A program made the position numbers and the translations under genes. From Ulota crispa (taxonomy: Eukaryota; Streptophyta; Bryopsida; Orthotrichales; Orthotrichaceae): a stretch of 64,000 bases of DNA. The notes below the pieces were generated by a model. That model saw only the letters and a program-made list of their open reading frames with translations. It had not been told where the DNA came from and did not search any database. Each line of letters opens with the position of its first letter. Within the stretch, counting starts at the first letter, position 1. The stretch is from positions 18,944,539 through 19,008,538 of the forward strand of contig OY987248.1 of NCBI GenBank assembly GCA_963920765.1, read 5' to 3'. Below are positions 47,032-60,343 of this stretch, in pieces.

Positions 47032-47676
47032 CTCCTAAATGCCCAAGGCACTTTTGAGCTTTTAGGAATTTGTTCTAAGTTGAACAAAAAGCCAACATTT
47101 TGATAAGTTGCATTAGTTTTTTTTAAAATCGTAGTCATACAAAATCAAACTACATATGTTAAAGATCACATAGGAAAAGCAAATACAACAATATCATTTA
47201 TGAATTGAAAGGTTATAATGTTTGATCAGGAGGATGTTAAAATTGTGAGAATAAATTGAAGTCTTTCAATCCTCTTTTCACATATCTAATCTAAAAAATA
47301 GTCACATGAAAAATACGGGGTTAAAAGACATAAAATATGTAACTCCAATTAATTTACAGCTTTTCAAAATCTCCTCTACAATTTTTTTTAAACAAATTTA
47401 TAGTGTAAATCTTTCTCCAAGGTCTAGTGTATTTGAGGCTCATTTCCAAGAGCTCTCAACACTACAAAAGTCAAGATTGCAATGGACACCCTTGCACAAA
47501 ATGTTGAATAGAAAAATTGTAATCAATCATTTACAAAACCAAATTTTTGATGCTAAAACTAGACTGCATAATATCAATTAAAATTTTAATCTACTAAAAA
47601 TTGCAACCTAGTTGGGTTTTCATAGAAGTTCAAAGTATTATCAACACTGTAATGTGGTGCCTTAGGCATTTAGGGG
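47032..47676. mobile_element. TTAA-10: TTAA-flanked element, subfamily B
   Basis: Right flank TTAA (47677-47680), left flank TTAG (47028-47031, one change). Ends CTCCTAAATGCCCAAGGCA and TTAGGCATTTAGGGG. 645 bp, same as TTAA-9. Confidence 0.8.
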
Positions 47677-47680
47677 TTAA

Positions 47681-50455
47681 GGCCATTGAGTAAGCTTGAA
47701 TGTGGTTCCCAACATTGACCACCTTCCATTTAATTTGAATAATATTTTTTATTATATGTCACAAAACTCCATATCAATTATAAATTTAAGAGCGAAAATA
47801 TTAAGATTTTATAGAAGTAGCTAAGGTGTATGAAGAATAAATAATCTACTAACATGCATATATTAGAAAACATAATAAGGTAATTTGTAACCTATAGTGT
47901 TGTGCAACTTGTAAGTTGTAATACATATTCAATGCACAATTCCAGCTATTAAAAGAAAAAATGGAAATTTAAAAGAAAATGAGACTCATATTTTTATCAT
48001 TAATTGAACTCAAACAGAATAAAAATTATTTGGAGGTAATTGTTATTGATTCATCACTTGCAATTGCAAGTGACCTTAAAGGCTAAATATTAAGCACCCC
48101 ATATTTAGTTTTAAGTTAAAGGTTTTTGCCCTTTAGACTTGAATCAAAACCTCCCTCCTTGTCGATCTAGGTATGAGATCAAGCATCACCTAGTAGATAG
48201 ACTTGTTAAGCTCGGCATTTGCTCATATCTAGACTCTAACCCAACACTCCTATTGAGACGATGAATCGATTTAAAATGTTGATTGCCCTCAAATTTAAAA
48301 AATCACTACCTTAATAAATCTTTGTTAATATTTGATTAGATTGATTGTTAAATCTTAGCAAAGCCAATATATGTTTTGCATCTCTATTACAGAAAACTCT
48401 ACATTCAAACTTGTCAATGTTTGAATCTATCCAAACTCCAATTTTCCATTGGAAGGTACTACCATGCTTTCAAGCATAGAGATTCATAACCAAACTAGTG
48501 CCAATTTTTCATAATTATGTGTCTCCCATTTATAATCACTTAGGTGAAAGCCTTTTGAAAGCAAACCTTGAAATTTCTTTGCCAATTGCAGTTGATCAAC
48601 TCTTTTGTTGTTGTCATTTTGATCAAAGCAATCCATTTCCATAATACTCCACTAGAAGAAAAATACTCGCATTGTCCACATGATGGTTTTTAGTCAATAC
48701 AAATGCACTTGTCCTAAATTAGATGAAGTTTCATCCAAATTCAAATAAACTCCATAAATCAATGATCAGATCTTTACCAGATGGTTTTTCCCAATGCATA
48801 ATTTGTAAACCAGCTAGTAGCATTAGTGTATGTGCATTCATAAAATTATTTAGGATTGTAACTAGTTTCTAAGATAATAATTCCTCAACAAAGGAGAATG
48901 CTTAGGAGTAACATCATAAGGGAATAAGGGATGGAGTTAAAAGAAAGCGTAGGAAAGGAAGTTATACTATTCACAACATAATATGAAGGAAAGCAACTAA
49001 AAGCATTTTACTCTTGAATTTATTTGTTGATTTTTTTTTCCAGTAATATTCAAGTAGTTTATGAAAACACACCACCAGCTACTAAACTAGTTATAAGGTA
49101 CATGCTCTTCATAAGACATTTTGCTGAAAGCTTAGTTAAGTATCTAAAAATCTGGTGAATAATCCAAAATTAAAGTATTATAATCTTACAATCGATTTAT
49201 AACTTTGAAGCTTTTAGTAGGACATGTTTCAAATCTATTGCAAAATTATGCTACATCTAGATCAAAATAATGTTTTGAAAACCCAAAGAATTTTGGCCTT
49301 TCCCATCTACTTTTATCTTTCCAATAAAGCACATTTTTACCTTATGTTTCTATAATTGCAGTCAAATTGCACACAAAATAGTGCATTGGAAAGTTGGTAG
49401 TAATACACACATCCATTATAATCCCTTGCTACGTGCAAATTTTGAGTGATTAATGAATGTAAACAAAGTCGTTGCCTACAAAAACTGAATTTTTTATCCA
49501 TTCACGTGTTACAAGATACTTGTTTAGTTCTTTAGCAATTTTAGTGTGTAGATCTTGAATTCGTTTGTTTATAATTTTTCGAATTTTCAAAAAGTACATG
49601 TTTGTTTCACCTTACAAACTACATTTTCTATTTTAAGCAAAAACCCTTCAAAACAATTTCAAATGAAATTATGATGGATAGTTTTATTTAATAGCAACAT
49701 TCTAAAGTTAGCCTGATGAATTTAAAGGAACCTCAATCTTGTGTGAAGATCATTATATATTGTCCCATAATACATCATAAAAGGAAACTTGAATTATATC
49801 TTTCAAATTTTATTGATAAATGTCGGTGAGTGGAATGGTAGATCTAACCATATGAATATGATTTATGGATCATGGTTTATAATTCTTATTTGAAAATCAT
49901 GGTTCAGTTATTCATTTAGACTGCACTTTTTGAATCTAGAATATCCCTTGGTCTTTAAAGGTTTAAAAACAATCATGCAATTTCTATGTGCCAAGTTGTG
50001 AACGCGTATATCTAGAGACCTCTTTGTCCCCCCCATGGCATAGAATAGATGTTTTAAATATTCTGATTAAACCAAGTGAAAATATATATAGAGTTTGTAA
50101 ATAAAGGACCTCAATTCCCAGATATTCCTGGGGAGTTCCCAAAATTTTCTGGACCGCAATTCTCAAATATTTTAGGGTCAGACGACCTGCTCAGCTTCCC
50201 AGCAGCCAAGTTACATTTTTGTCTTTTGCTTGTGTTAAACTTTCTCTTATGAACAACATGCTCACTTTTATCAAAGAAAAGAAACAAGTGTTCTAACTAA
50301 AAGAGATTTATACATTATTATCATTAATAATTCAACCATCATAAGCTAACAAGATACATTTGTGTTCTAGAATTTGTGCAATACACAATAGTGGAGTTTA
50401 GTGCTAGGGGTAATGGGTTTAAGCATTTCAAAAATTATATGTTTAAACCTCAACC
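47681..50455. other. AT-rich intergenic DNA, no gene seen
   Basis: A lone right-end-like TTGGTCTTTAAAGGTTTAA near 49950 may be the stump of an old TTAA-type element. Otherwise nothing recognised. Confidence 0.45.
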
Positions 50456-50459
50456 TTAA

Positions 50460-51079
50460 CCCCTAAATGCCCAAGCAATCAGATTTGGGTTTCAACAAAA
50501 CTTTGAAGATGAATAAAACCTTATCAAATCACTTTTTTCAGTATTTCTTTTTCAATATAAGTTTATCTGAAGTCTATTTTCAACATTAAAAATCTGATTT
50601 TGACAATGAAAGTTGATGATTTTCAACTCAAGATTTTGTACAAGGGTATCCATTGCAATCTTGAGTTTTCTAGTGTTGGAAGATTTTGAAAATGAGCCTC
50701 AAATATACTAAAGTTTGGAGAAAATATCACATTAGAAATCCGTTTAAAAAATATATAGGAGTAGATTTTGAAAACCGTAAATTGATTAAAATTAAACATG
50801 TAATGACCTTAAACCTCATATTTTTTTGGTAACCAACTTTTTAGATTTGGCATGTGAATGAGGATTAAAAAACTTCAAGTCACTTTTGCAGTTTTAACAC
50901 CCTCACGTTCAAACATTATAATTTTTTAAACTATAAGTGATGTTGTTGTGTTTTCTTTTCCCATGTAATCTCTAACATGTTCAGTTTAAATTTGCACACA
51001 AAATTTATGAAAAGATTGATTGATTTTTCTGTTTCATGGAAATTCCAAGACGCTCAGATGGAGCTTGGGCATTTAGGGG
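50460..51079. mobile_element. TTAA-11: TTAA-flanked element, subfamily B
   Basis: TTAA at 50456-50459 and 51080-51083. Ends CCCCTAAATGCCCAAGC and GCTTGGGCATTTAGGGG. Reverse orientation relative to TTAA-9, with matching interior blocks. Confidence 0.85.
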
Positions 51080-51367
51080 TTAAACTGTCAGAAAGGTTTG
51101 AGGATTTCATCCATATTTTGGCAGAAGGGTTTGAGAATTTCATTCAAATATTCTCCATTTTCTTTAGTGTTACGGTAGCCAGTGTCATATTGAAGTAAGA
51201 TTTATACAATTTTTTTACCAAAAAATAATTCTGCTTGTGAAGCATGACTATCAGGATTACTTCAGGAGACTAAAGGTAATCTAGAGAAAGCTTGTCCCCA
51301 TCCTATGTCTATCATTTAAAATTAGAAACTGTTCCATGGCCATCTTTGGCCATCGGCCATGTTAGGA

Positions 51368-51690
51368 GGCCCGGTTCAGACTAGCGTCCGGCCAAGATAG
51401 GAAAATCGTCACCCTGTTAGGTGTTTTTGCCAATAGAAATTTTTTCATGTAATCGCGTGTCATCGAAGAGTGTGTTTCTGCCGGACAAGTTTGGTACCAC
51501 CTTTGGAGCAGGCCCCAAATCTCCACTATCTTGGCCGTTGATGTGGCTATTTAGGGTGGTCCCCACGGTGATGAAGATGGATATAAAAGTGCCGGACAAA
51601 CTCGCAGTCTAAACCCAACAATGGAGAAAAACCAAATTTCAACCAATCATGTTTGAGAAATTTTCGGCTGACGCTAGTCTGAACCGGGCC
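51368..51690. mobile_element. GGCCCGGTTCAGAC-ended MITE
   Basis: A 21-bp terminal repeat (starting GGCCCGGTTCAGACTAGCGT) is perfect at both ends, and the 323-bp element is less AT-rich than its flanks. No convincing target duplication; superfamily open (hAT or Harbinger possible). Confidence 0.75.
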
Positions 51691-52071
51691 TGGACACAAA
51701 GATTATTCACTTCTCATTTGGTCTTGTGCGTATAATGTGTGAAGGCATGCAATTGTCTGCTGCCTTATTATAATTTGTATTCATGTTGTGGATGGTAAAT
51801 GAATCCATTGACATTACCCAAATCATTGCTACACGATCTTCAGGCATCTTTTATGTCCAAATATGTTTCTATAGGTTTTACATGCTTGAATTGAAGAGAC
51901 GTATTTTCATTTTTATTATGGTAGGAGGGCAATATAAATCACCCATGTTATTTGCGGTGGGATTTATCTTTTTGTTTAATGTAAGGGAGTGCTATGTGCT
52001 AACCAGAATGGATGATATTTATTTTGTCATAACCCTACAAATGGTGACAGATGGACGTATTTTCTAGTTAA

Positions 52072-53030
52072 CCTTTTAAAGACCACACACATTTTCTCAA
52101 AATAGACTAGAAACAGAGGTGGTGAATTTAGATGTGCATTTCATTGAAATCTGGACTCACTTTCAACTATCTAACCATATGAAATGGAAGAACACATTAT
52201 TCATTGTAAAGTGTCAAGATTTCAACTAGATCTACCGTTGGAGGTCAAAGATTATAATGATTGAGTAAGCCGTATTTGGAAAATCTTCAATTTTTCATGC
52301 TTGTGTGGTTTTGGATACTACCGCTCCATGTGAGCTTTGCTTGAGAAGAGCCTTATATTTTTAGAAAGCTTGCTTCCACACCTTTCCAATGAGACTAGTT
52401 TCACACAAAATGGATAAAAATAGCAATCACAAGGTGTAGCTAAGTGGAAAAAAAGGGTCAAAAATCCTACTTTATTTACCACCAAATACTGCTTTAAATT
52501 CTTTTTCATAAATCTCATGAAAAATTTGATTGGTGAGAACAACTAGAAATTAGCTCAAAATGTAAGATAACAATTTTTAAAGATGAAATGGTAACACCAT
52601 TTTCATAGATCTTCAATTATACTATCTATCTAGAGAGAAACAACATGGCAGTTTTCCTTACACAGTAAAGAATTCTAACGGATTTTGCAGGATTCTGCAA
52701 TGGACGTGTGGCATTCTTTCTACATGTTTGCTTATTTCTTTTTAATGTACCCTGCCTTGGGCGCTCAATTTGTGAATGCTCAGTGTATTGTACTATTGCT
52801 ATGCTGCATCTTTAACCAAAAATGTATACATATTTTGAAACCAGATTATATAAATTCTATTATTTATCAACTCACATGCCCAATTTCATTGTTGTTTTTT
52901 GGGTTGGATGCAAAATTCTAGTGATCACAACCGTTCTTCAAGATCAATTTCCAAATTGTTGAGCAATTTTTCTATATAAACCAAAAACCACTCTCCCAAA
53001 CCAAAATATGGTTTGGTAGTCTCTAAAGGA
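52072..53030. mobile_element. TTAA-15: divergent TTAA-flanked element
   Basis: TTAA at 52068-52071 and 53031-53034. Ends CCTTTTAAAGACCACAC and GGTAGTCTCTAAAGG are inverted relatives of the family ends with several changes. It is probably an old member. Confidence 0.5.
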
Positions 53031-53468
53031 TTAATATATAGGGGACACCCCATGAGCAAAGATGAGTAGGGTAAAAAAATCCCTCCTTTGGGGGCTTTCA
53101 TAAGGCAACAAAAGAAACCAAAAACAACAAGATAATTTGCACTAATGCGAGTTGAACCCAGAGTTCATAGATGATATTGTATTTAGTAAGATAGAAGTAA
53201 CTTATACCCACTTTTTACATCCAATTCTTGGATTACGCACTCCATTTTATACAATCTAAAACAAGTAAATGAGTTCAACTAAAACCTGAAAAAACTACTC
53301 TAATCAAATTAATATTTTAACCTAGTTTTCAAGTCTCAATTTCTTAGATGTCACCTTCTTAGAATTTGCCATCATACAGGCATTTCAAATGAATTTGGAC
53401 TTGGGACTTAGTAGGAAACCCTCTTGCTTCAAGACTTTTGTCAAAAAGAAAAAAAAAAAAGGTTGCAT

Positions 53469-53781
53469 TAGGAAAAATATGGGATCCATAAGGCCTTTAT
53501 AAATGAACTTGGCCCTTCATGTGTTTTGTTCCCGATGTGGGGAACCAACCCCTGCAAAAGGTCAAAAAAATTTAATTAAAAAAATCCAAAAAATCCATTT
53601 AAAAAAAAAAGCCTTAGAAAAAATAAGAAACTTTTTTGATTTTTTTAAAATTAAAAAACTTTGAAAAAGCTAAGGTGGCATCAATGATGCCACCTTAGCT
53701 TGTGTATGATTTTATTAGGAACTGGGTTCCCATGGCTAGGGACCCCCAAACTCATGACCTTATTGGGAACCCATATTTTTA
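53469..53781. mobile_element. TAGGAAAAATA-ended MITE, copy 2
   Basis: Reverse-oriented relative of 3275-3609 with ends TAGGAAAAATATGGGATCC and CCCATATTTTTA. It carries an inner perfect palindrome near 53672-53702 (GCTAAGGTGGCATC mirrored by GATGCCACCTTAGC). Confidence 0.65.
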
Positions 53782-54245
53782 ATATAAGTTATATTTCTTC
53801 CAGAACACAAGATAATCTTCTTGGCCTAAATAATATCAAAGGTGTTTTTGGAATGCGTTTGTAGAACATCAATACATATGAGATCAAAGAGTGGCATGCA
53901 TAAAATTCCATTTCCAGAGAGTTATAGACATGACAATTTATTTTGTCAAACTTCAATTTTGATCTTTGGTAAATTAGGCCACTCTTGAAATTATGGAGTT
54001 CCAATGTGAATAAGTTTCCTCATAAAATTTCATGTAAGAATATATGCAATGTAGTCTAAAAATTTCTATAAAAGTTGTAATCTTTTCACGAAGACTATAT
54101 TGGAGAAAACACAAATGCATGAATTGAAATAGATAATTGTTCTATCGAAGTGGTTTGCATTTGATTTGTATGTTGATTAGTATTGTGACACATAAGTTAT
54201 GAGAGGAGGTCTAACTTGTGAATTCTCTTCCCACCTCCGTTTTAA

Positions 54246-55136
54246 CCCCTAAAGGACCACGAAGCCCACTTTGGGCTTTATGAGAACTTGGGTAGGCTCT
54301 ACTGATTTCATAATTTGGAAATTTTTCATGAATTTTTTAAGATGAATGTTACCCATCATAATTTACATGTGAAGCTTTATTTCATGTCATTTCAATGAGT
54401 AATGCAAAAATTAGAAGGTTTTTTCAATTTTGATGTCAAATCGGGCAGCAAAAATTATATTCTAAATTTTTATTTATTTGATTATAGAATTATATAGATT
54501 GATACCTACTCAAAAAAATCACTCGGTTCTAAATAATGAGGTAAGAGTTAAATGGATTTTATTTTGCGTGCAATGAAGGCAGGAAGAGTGTAGAAAAAAC
54601 ATATAAGTTATCTTTTACTCTCAATTTTGAAAATCTTCTAATGAAAATGAAAATGAAAGTTACTAATTGTCTGTTAGAGCATTCTCACCATTGGGATTAA
54701 CAATTTTCAAATTCTTCCAAAACTCATTAGCATATTAGTTCTATATGTCATTCATCAATACCTTTCACTTTACAACTAAAAATGAATCCAAAATTTTTTT
54801 GGTTAAGTTTTTTTATACATGCTTTCAACCCATTTTCCAACATATTGCCAAAATTGCACAAGAAATACAACATACGGATTTTTCTCTAAAAACTTTGAAA
54901 AACAAAACTTCACCTTCTGGAAAGACTAGAAGAGCTTATATTTTGAAATTTAGGCACATTGATCTTGCAAGTGGTGGGGATATTCATTCTAAAATTTTGG
55001 GACAATGTACTTGTGCAAGGCAACCAAAAGATCCTAAAATTGGATTTGTTATAAAGTAACTTTCAATAAAAATTTTGAACTTGCTTTTGGGATTAATATT
55101 TTGAAGCAGTTTTGGACCTCTAAAAAATTTTAGGGG
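54246..55136. mobile_element. TTAA-8: TTAA-flanked inverted-repeat element
   Basis: TTAA at 54242-54245 and 55137-55140. Ends CCCCTAAAGGACCACG and AAAATTTTAGGGG. Reverse-oriented relative of TTAA-7 over its whole length, but without the inserted MITE. Confidence 0.85.
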
Positions 55137-55299
55137 TTAACTGCCGTTAAGCTTATTGCAGCCAGTCATTCATTGTAGCGTACTTTTCCAAAAACCTTGT
55201 GCAATCATGTATTCATGTGCCGGAATGATAGAATAAAATACTTCTCCCACACTTTCCTAGTCCTACAACTCTCACCACTGCAAGAATCAATGTCCAGAA

Positions 55300-55436
55300 G
55301 AACAAGAAATGCTTATAAATATGCTCCGTGGAATTGCGGCGGTGGACTTGGACCCATCGACTTGGAGTCTTGGACCCTTGGTGGCAGAATTGTGTCAGTT
55401 TTTGGCATGTACATTAAATACTGTATTCAGGTTACT
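55300..55436 (+). pseudogene. ARM-repeat-like exon fragment
   Basis: An open stretch encodes LRGIAAVDLDPSTWSLGPLV followed by AELCQFL and ends at CAG|GTTACT, a possible donor. The wording weakly recalls the CAND1 repeat (xELxxFLxxxxxxxR). It is alone, and its 3' part belongs to a dispersed repeat also seen at 10455-10560, so it is probably a captured or dead fragment. Confidence 0.25.
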
Positions 55437-55559
55437 CCACACTAATTCCTCAACATTTTACACTATACCGCATAAATTCTTTCTGATACTACAATAATTT
55501 TTGTCAATAATTACTGCTGTGAACAATTTTACAGGGCCCGGCAACAACAACGCTCATAA

Positions 55560-55979
55560 GGGCATCCCCAATGCAGCCGTAATAAAGGCAGGCAAAAGCT
55601 TGTGCAGTGGTTTAAATCAGACTTGAGCAAAAACATGGGCTCCAATGCAACAGGTAAACCATATTGCATTTTTCAAGTCTCCCCACATAAGAGCCCCTCC
55701 CTTGCAAATTTTCACTATTTGGAAAGTCCTACATACCGCTCTAGCTTTGACACTGACGCAATTTTAGAGAATTTCAGATACTTCTGACATGAATCAGCCA
55801 CATATAAGCACTCAAAAAAGACATAAACTATTAAAAACTCATCTTTAGTGAGTGTCAAAGCTGGTGTGCATTGGGGCTACTGCACTGGGGAAATGCCCGT
55901 GCTTTGTACCTGAATCCAAGTCAGGCACAGGGCTGACACATTTTCCAAAGCTCAAATGCCGGCTGGATTAGGGATGCCC
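55560..55979. mobile_element. Tourist-like MITE, GGGCATCCCC ends, copy 1
   Basis: Ends GGGCATCCCCAATGCAGCC and GGATTAGGGATGCCC, with TAA at 55557-55559 and 55980-55982. PIF/Harbinger-type. Confidence 0.8.
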
Positions 55980-55982
55980 TAA

Positions 55983-57126
55983 GGGCATCCCCAATGCAGC
56001 CGTAAGAGAGGCAGGCAAAGGCTTGTGCGGGGCTTTAAATCGGACTTGAGCAAAAACATGGGCTCTAATGCATCAGGTAAACCATATTGCATTTTTCAGG
56101 GCTCCCCACATAAGAGCCCCTTCCTTGCAAATTTTCACTATTTGGAGAGTCTTGCATACCACTCCAACTTTGACTCTAACGCAATTTCAAAGAATTTTAG
56201 ATACTTCTGACATGAATCAACCACATATAAGCACTTAAAAAAGACATAAACTAATAAAAAATTGTGGTTAGTGAATGTCATAATGTATGTGCATTGGGTT
56301 TGAGCATTCCAATCTAGCCGGGATTTGAGCTCCGGAAAGTGTGTCAAACCGTGCCTGATGCAAGCTCTCTTACAAAACAAGGCCTTTTCCTAATCCACCA
56401 CCTCCCAATGCACATACATTATGACATTCACTAACCACAATTTTTTATTAGTTTATGTCTTTTTTAAGTGCTTATGTGTGGCTGATTCATGTCAGAAGTA
56501 TCTGAAATTCTTTGAAATTGCGTCAGAGTCAAAGCTGGAGTGGTATGCAAGACTCTTCAAATAGTGAAAATTTGCAGGGGAGGGGCTCTTATGTGGGGAG
56601 CCCTGAAAAATGCAGTACGGTTTACCTGCTGCATTGGAGCCCATGTTTTTGCTCAAGTTTGGTTTATAGCACTGCACAAGCTTTTGCGTGCCTCTCTTAC
56701 GATTGCATTGGGGATGCCCTCAATCCAGCCGATCTCAGGCTCTGGAAGGGGACTTTACAGGCCCTCTAGCAAAATGTTGGCCCCAATGCAGCCGGCTTAG
56801 GCCCTTGGAAGTTCCAGGCCTCGCCATGCAAGAGCCTCGCCATTGCATTTTTTGGCAATTTGGTGAGTCTAGGAGAGCACTTTGGAGCTGGCTGACATGA
56901 TCAGAGCATGGATTCATGGATTTCTGACATGTTTAGCTCTAACCAAGGCTTTTTTCCCATTTCCATCTAGTGCAAGTAGGTAAGAAAAATATAGAGACAA
57001 GAAAAGAACCGACCTGCATTGGAGGCATGCAGGTTGGCACAAGGCCCAAGCCTCCCCTTGCCCTAGAGTCAGGCTTGGCCTAACACCATACATGGATTAA
57101 ATTAAGCGGTTGCATTGGGGATGCTC
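55983..57126. mobile_element. Tourist-like composite, head-to-head copies
   Basis: Begins GGGCATCCCCAATGCAGCC directly after the TAA shared with copy 1. A left arm (55983 to about 56290) is mirrored by 56405-56718, which ends GCATTGGGGATGCCC. A further, diverged unit runs to 57126, ending GCATTGGGGATGCTC before TAA. The hydrophilic open frames at 56025-56210 (+) and 56492-56677 (-) are the two arms. Confidence 0.7.
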
Positions 57127-58269
57127 TAAAAATAAACTAGTTTTGTCTAAACCATAAATCATAAGAATTTCAAGTATTTAGAGAGTTGCATGCACTTTGA
57201 AGTGGCCAAGCAATGAGCCAGAAAGTAACTTTAGGTTAAGGCAACCTAGTTGTTAAGGTAACCTAAATTCACTATTTAGTGTAAAAGATTGAGGGTTGCT
57301 TTACACTAGGAGCAAGGCCATGAATACTTGGGGTCATTTTAACCCCTAAAGGCCAAAGGGTATTTTGGAAGAAAAGATGTCCAAAAGTGCCACTTTTTGA
57401 TGACTTTTTCAAAATCCAAAATCAAAACTTTTTTAATATAGTCCAAGTGTAATGGATAAATAAGAAAATGTGTGAAAAACATTTCAGCCCATTTGACCAT
57501 GTGCATCAAAAGATTATAACATCCATAATTCCAATAAAAGTTTTTTTTGGCCTTGCCCAAAAAGGGCCAATAGACTTTGAGCCCCCTTAGTTGAAATTTC
57601 TTGTTCTACTTATACTCAAGAAATTGGGCCAGTCATAAGTATATGATGTTAGGTTCAATCATGCAAAATTCCCCATGCAACCAAGATGTATAACTTATCT
57701 AAATGAGCTTGCACTACAAGGTGGTCAAAGAAAACAACTATATATTTGCCAATATGTAGATTTTTTTTGTGTATTCAAATTTTATTTTATTACAAATCCA
57801 AATGGTGAAATGATGTAACCCCTATCTTCAATAAGTATGATTTTCTTTTAAAAGTTACTAAAGATTTCAAAGTTATGCTAATTCAAGTTTTGCAACTATC
57901 CATAATCTCCAAATCTCTTTTATAAGTAGAGCAAGATATAAAGGAAGACTGACTTCCTAAAAGCCATCTTGTTCAATAAAGAAAAAGACCTTGTATTAGT
58001 CCCATGCTTCCACCATAAACTACCAAATTAATTTAATTCAGTGATCTAGACAAATTGCTAGTTGCTAAAAAATCATATTACAAATTTCCCTCTCAAGTTC
58101 TTCCCTCCCAAAATTCCCTCTTAAGACTCTTTCTAAGCTTCCCTCTCAAGACCCCGTCTTGAATCTCCCTTCTTGAAACACCTTTTCTTCAAATTGTCAA
58201 GACCTACACTCTCAAGACTCCTCCAACCAAAACATTTTTCAATAGATAGTACTCCTACCTCCACCTCCA

Positions 58270-58690
58270 ATTCACCCAAAAATAAAAAAAATAAAAAAAT
58301 AAAAAAATAAAAAATATAAAAATATAAAAATATAAAAATATAAAAATATAAAAATATAAAAATATAAAAATATAAAAATATAAAAATATAAAAATATAAA
58401 AATATAAAAATATAAAAATATAAAAATATAAAAATATAAAAATATAAAAATATAAAAATATAAAAATATAAAAATATAAAAATATAAAAATATAAAAATA
58501 TAAAAATATAAAAATATAAAAATATAAAAATATAAAAATATAAAAATATAAAAATATAAAAATATAAAAATATAAAAATATAAAAATATAAAAATATAAA
58601 AAAATAAAAATAAAAAATAAAAAATAAAAAAATAAAAATAAAAAATAAAAAATAAAATAATAAAATAATAAAAAATAATAAAAAATAAAA
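58270..58690. repeat. TATAAAAA microsatellite
   Basis: About 36 copies of an 8-bp TATAAAAA unit (about 58311-58603), bordered by looser A-run plus T repeats. The long minus-strand open frames of Phe, Ile, Tyr and Leu are by-products of this repeat. Confidence 0.95.
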
Positions 58691-58717
58691 ACACACTATG
58701 CCAAGTCTCTTGTCAAG

Positions 58718-58772
58718 ATCCTTGCCAAAACCCTTACCAAAACCCTTGCCAAAACCCTTGCCAAGACCCTCA
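58718..58772. repeat. 12-bp tandem repeat CCTTGCCAAAAC
   Basis: Roughly four copies with small changes, just after the AT microsatellite. Confidence 0.7.
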
Positions 58773-59050
58773 CCTAAATCCCACCAAGACTACTATTGAA
58801 GCTAATTTTGCGCTGACTTCTTTCTTCACTATTCTCTATTTGCACTATGCTGCCCAAGCAATCTACACTATTTCAAGAATCATGACTTTTTACTTGGTCA
58901 TCCAATCAAAGGTTTTTTTTTCACACAAAGAAATTCATTGTATGCACATTATCTCCAAATTTTAGAAACATCCATCTAAAATTGACTTCATAGGAACCTA
59001 CCCAAAATTTCTATTTCCTATTCAAGGGACAATTGTCCTTCAAGGGTTAA

Positions 59051-59395
59051 CCAAAATTAAAACCCAAATGACCTCAAGAACAACCCCAAGCACCCATTGT
59101 AACATAAGTACAACAAAAGCTAGTTTTCTTGTGTGTAAATGTCTAAAGGCCAAAAAGTTGAGGCAGCTAGAGCAAGCTTCAAAAATTTCAAGAGAATAGG
59201 GATAAAAACGAACACTAAGGAGAGCCGTTGATGTTTTTACTCCATCCTATGGTGTTGAGTATCTCAAGATAATGTTTCTCTTCAAGTCATTATATTTAAT
59301 CAAATCTGACAATGGCCCCAAAGCCATGAATTGGCTTCTTATTTTTGAAAAAATCCAATTCTTAAAATTAGAGCCATGTCAAATCTTGTTTTTTA
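59051..59395 (+). repeat. Dispersed repeat R3, copy 2
   Basis: Same block order as copy 1 (46590-47020), starting just after the right TTAA of TTAA-13. Confidence 0.65.
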
Positions 59396-59424
59396 AGTAT
59401 TAATATATATATTTAGAAGAATTA

Positions 59425-59654
59425 GCTAACACCATGTTTGTTATAATGAGAGAATGGGGACCTCTCAAAATAAACATGTTGATCTTGACCAAAATCACCA
59501 ATTTTCATTAAAATGAAAGTTTTCAGCTCAAATCAAGCTAAATTGACATAACTCTTTAGATTTGACCTATTTGTTTTTGAAATTTGGGTAAATTACCTCT
59601 CGTTTACCTCTCATTTCATTGAAAAACTCTCATTATAACAAATATGGTGTTAGC
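59425..59654. mobile_element. Foldback MITE with AACACCATG ends
   Basis: GCTAACACCATGTTTGTTAT is mirrored by ATAACAAATATGGTGTTAGC; an AGCT duplication beside AACACC is possible. The interior is related to 31039-31310. Confidence 0.7.
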
Positions 59655-60343
59655 TGTGACTTCTAACGTAAGGGCCTTGAAGATATGTTTAGAAAATTAA
59701 ATAATGAAATGCAACATTTGAAGTGTTACACGCATAGTGGCAAGCTTGATCTGGCTGTGTTATAAAATAAATATCCATTAAAGTACTCTTATGTAGACAA
59801 GGAAGAACAAAGGTCATCTTCTAAATGAAGTGTGAGTTTGGAAATGGTTCAACTATTTATATGCCTTATGAACTTAGAATGGCAAATTCTATCTTTGATG
59901 CCTCTATTAAGAGGTAGAACCTATAAACTACTAACATGTTCTTTCCCCTGAGAAATTTTAAAGTTCCCATTTGATAACAAGATCATTTGACCTCCCATCT
60001 TTATAAGACCCTTGCTAAGGTCCAAGTTTTAACTCACGACCACCTCATTGGTGTGTCAAGACCAAAGGCACTAAACCATAGCCAAAAGTGCCCACTTTTA
60101 TGTAGACATCCAATCTATTGAAATAAGTGGCTTTGTGGTATTGTTTCATCTCAGTATTGCAAAAAAATAAGTAAGATTTAGCATAAAATTGATTTGATGA
60201 TAGTAGTAGGGACCAAAAGATTGTGGAATTCTTGTAAGGAAGTAAATACTCAAAAGCATGGAAGGAAATTTTTATCTTCTATTTTTGTTTGGATCATGAG
60301 AAAGTATGCCCTGAAACTCTTTGCATGTCTAGAAAAGCTCACG

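Larger units (their letters stand above)
57343..59046. mobile_element. TTAA-13: divergent, carries the AT microsatellite
   Basis: TTAA at 57339-57342 and 59047-59050. Ends CCCCTAAAGGCCAAAGGG and AATTGTCCTTCAAGGG. Larger than its relatives because of about 420 bp of TATAAAAA repeats. The pairing of these two ends is an inference. Confidence 0.5.

Noticed and set aside
58133..58696. Long minus-strand frames of Phe, Ile, Tyr and Leu (140 and 187 codons)
   Set aside because: They are translations of the TATAAAAA microsatellite, whose 8-bp unit keeps a frame open by chance.
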